A stretch of DNA of 40,756 nucleotides from a virus. Both the position numbers and the translations under genes were made by a program. Shown piece after piece: positions 40,501 through 40,756 of this stretch. Where the stretch lies: the IMG/VR virus record IMGVR_UViG_3300044613_000335, positions 1 to 40,756 of that record; one strand, 5' to 3'. The notes under the pieces were generated by a model. That model saw only the letters and a list, made by a program, of their open reading frames with translations. It was not told where the DNA came from and did no database searches. Within the stretch, counting starts at the first letter, position 1. The number at the start of each line of letters is the position of its first letter.

Positions 40501-40746
40501 TGGATGACCCAAAATGGTGACCGACCAGTTGTAAAGGCTGTTGCTTTGTATTTAGATGCTCGTAAAAAGATTGGTCAAGCATTGTTACAGCGCGACCAAA
40601 TGGGCGGTTCACGCTCATTAGATGCAAATACTAATGATGATTTAGCAGAACTTTGGGATAAGTTTGTTACCCAACTTGGTGCTGAGTCACCTGAATTTAG
40701 CGACTTCTATAACCGATACTTTCCAAACGACCCGGTGGTGATTTAA
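34570..40746 (+). CDS. Giant polyvalent virion protein with ADP-ribosyltransferase-like segments
   Basis: A 2058-residue protein. Residues about 770-880 begin with VTLYHGSAADEFAFDP and contain GIADRYASQE, and residues about 905-975 begin ITIYRAVPKDAPAG, continue GDWVTPLREYADLHG and end SWFEWGYDPRP. These two blocks resemble the ART-like modules of phage polyvalent proteins (Arg, Ser/Thr and Glu positions visible in the second). Helical regions flank them: FKTSVLMRLGYTVRNLTEAQ (about 618-637) and LLFPFYAAYENTLMRWGG (about 1553-1570). It is the largest late gene, after the portal and before head genes, the usual place of ejected internal proteins. It likely enters the host with the DNA and could modify targets. 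No Walker, polymerase or lysozyme motif was seen. Confidence 0.7.
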   Translation: MAWYNRIGDIAKGVVNFTGIPGLVHDIATSGSNDDPWYVDAVNVAKGVVKVGTTPVRGAVKGLFALGEASYELGGQAREAVVQKGLELPFMYNRYKNPGETYEQYQQRVAENKDEISMGQVALSLFGQGKNAAENSGWFHDFTDRNLKFLAAGFDLFNPEDREAAFNDQFIGKFASGSVDFTSSMTIDPLFFAGFAGKGLTIAARAPMVTALEGAGRTGVAALPGSLTRKVFGNFAMTKEGMDDLLGRALQGEGRAVEDIKFLAQTDAKGQYGYWSKKRVTHPDAMAYLFGRATTDQEVVDTFRAVMGLDKQAMASIAKVDDEAALVLDNLTDVPKPYREALNGQLDGDLIVNPEYNRAVGTYLDTLVKEDDRFRIALEKVSTGGNEFRGGTFARGPLSGYARKQAEKLAKTFADPEITMIQKTSLHPAVMVVNYMKGKSEFFTKFRPSGVFQVNDADSYVEMNAFLREAVELSGGTFATKAGVYADQYLAAATEGERLNIIKLAEKDALGIIAPNMSQQQIEKLYAIFDYRRAKTLKEHKDRGFLSIFTENGPVIAKFPQLERESANIVIAMDLRRLKNGIDSYERVLPSILSGIDPTEIAVRGQKFMNTLDNVNDIFKTSVLMRLGYTVRNLTEAQLSMMAKAFALPSAAAVGGPEAVKRFLNNRKAGFTRLIDNVEVLAGRKDDINVLRNEVAKLQDMLRGLDLSRKGLAGEIRTRMADIERGGERLIANYIAAEKAKGNLVGVEEAAAIVLPKELTRLRSALAEAEAVTLYHGSAADEFAFDPTRPLSATPSAGIADRYASQEFTFGLERYISETGRPVPLRVVTRKGPQRHPQSTFTAGYRGAHTAPDREFGASLDNMARIYPEDVYSPDAVRIYGVGGPDWRNLDKKVAALIQDFKGNPNRTITIYRAVPKDAPAGINVGDWVTPLREYADLHGKGRFGDEAFRIDEMKVRAGDIFTDGNSWFEWGYDPRPVRKPYPEKLITAAARMKSDMIGASRAGNIVELRKGTSKGFVKVDEDRIRNLNPKELERAVFRVRRDGGSVVPVRAYGEALYLTKWSDIPLDVRKEVFGGDVKVWRAWVKSKGWQDQNSPLYKYLRENNFGRAVVGDDRRAGGVSHIILPEAVGEAGRGREVTKLTRAQIEAAQAEADAALDIAQPLQDTKERRLARTMLRRKEKSRRTRPAVSPYYDDESLLAMINNGVEDAAANIGRSYAEVNAQLDDLMGRLNARIGQAEQMSVKSKVGYGTFTHEAGGHSYEVDEVFENASWMLARTSSEQTWGSIIGSQQMAFLAGPGSRSMRPVKPGDPRYFEAWAGVLNLHFRDPETGAMDPVVRRVLDGDSNDEILGWMTRSLEGRKWANNTYTVPGKGLGFGELKRGELNDYLLTRISDTRNAVKTYIPDEDTALMLSAAKEDGKPLTGGDVEVFLLNRFGAQPENLPEINGLLVTTSKEYRDQERVVDLINRRVMRFLGSLPEDTFARHPLVNVVYQENVKKNIDGIAQARGTDKLTGDEIRRAERAAREEARREVERTLFTIVRRTGASSSQVMRLLFPFYAAYENTLMRWGGIVAENPQVVTTAARTIAQIVNGQLVVDQEGNRVTDAKQLSGDGMANLVVQVPDAFIKALPGEWQEVAENAFKQVRIPLSSLDVITQGQAGNPGFGPYAVFPTYLILRQRPEFEEAFKPLFPAGMPTNASDIFLPSTVRRLKTLWSKDEMYVRTFNQMLRYETYNYNTGKRQEPPTVEEVTSKVNKFYMLRSLSAISAPFAISPDVDFYQQTFRQFQNQYTEPGEAEAKFFEMYPDFFEATVSLSKNPGGLEANLDTVRNLRKFSGLMATAEAKGEPELMGWLANDFDGQYDFSQAAYQWQYRTGSYPGSANTYRQNRNPAELIRDANLKRGWTEYRKIQDVIDAFKIQNGIGSNRDPLLEQYNNAKRQWLDYMGQNNPDWYAAYMSPDRGKYMKRADVLEQALQNKAWMTQNGDRPVVKAVALYLDARKKIGQALLQRDQMGGSRSLDANTNDDLAELWDKFVTQLGAESPEFSDFYNRYFPNDPVVI

Positions 40747-40756
40747 ATGGCAGATG
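40631..40756 (+). repeat. Terminal direct repeat, right copy
   Basis: Identical to bases 7-132. It contains the end of the giant virion gene, its stop, and the first 10 nt of the next gene. It marks where the window would close into a circle. Confidence 0.95.

Noticed and set aside
34570-40746. N4-type virion RNA polymerase
   Set aside because: Size and place fit, but no polymerase motifs (T/DxxGR, DFDG-like or palm motifs) were recognised.
1-40756. Temperate lifestyle
   Set aside because: GTTTAAAC looks operator-like, but no integrase, attachment site, excisionase or recognisable repressor was seen, so lysogeny cannot be supported.

Overview
The window looks like one complete tailed-phage genome, cut open at an arbitrary point. 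Bases 7-132 are repeated exactly at 40631-40756, so the sequence closes into a circle of about 40,624 bp; only two of the six bases just outside the repeat differ. A WhiB-family iron-sulfur regulator, a group confined to Actinobacteria and their phages, points to an actinobacterial host. The moderate GC content and small-protein repertoire suggest a freshwater or marine actinobacterium, but the host is inferred. No integrase, excisionase, recognisable repressor, DNA polymerase or RNA polymerase was found, so the phage is probably lytic and leans on host replication and transcription enzymes. No tape-measure, tail-tube or sheath gene is visible. A portal, an adaptor-like protein, a propeller-like nozzle candidate and a huge probable ejection protein instead suggest podovirus morphology.

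Layout. (1) A rightward late operon starts at the terminase (30121), runs through portal, a small basic protein and a 2058-residue polyvalent protein (34570-40746), crosses the circle junction, and continues at 123 through three virion proteins, scaffold, major capsid protein, a proteasome-like peptidase, a cassette of tiny basic proteins, adaptor, fibres, a polyglycine adhesin, a nozzle candidate and a tightly overlapped lysis cassette, ending at a strong terminator near 16,507-16,570. (2) A short leftward pair of zinc-ribbon genes (16574-16973) is divided by a 143-bp divergent control region from (3) a rightward replication/recombination operon (17117-24168): Cas4-like nuclease, RecA-like ATPase, glycosyltransferase, resolvase-like nuclease, split DnaG-type primase, phosphoesterase, sigma-like protein and dNMP kinase. 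(4) Two consecutive leftward operons (29434-26749 and 26393-24225) converge on it. The first carries a SprT-like protein without its metal motif, an amidoligase and a class II glutamine amidotransferase. The second carries small unknown genes, a DUF3846-like protein, a membrane-anchored transglycosylase and WhiB.

The strongest unexplained signal is the 8-bp palindrome GTTTAAAC. I counted 56 exact copies where about one would be expected by chance. Thirty-eight of them lie between 20.1 and 29.9 kb, roughly one per 260 bp. The motif is read in all three codon phases, sits in terminator loops, at the predicted start site of a leftward promoter, and forms stop-start junctions, so selection appears to act on the DNA or RNA rather than on protein. 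Other items worth attention are the run of about nine hairpins in front of the terminase (29,776-30,111), the amidoligase/amidotransferase operon, the proteasome-like protein in the capsid module, and ADP-ribosyltransferase-like segments in the giant virion protein. Functions below come from motif recognition by eye; no database search was run.
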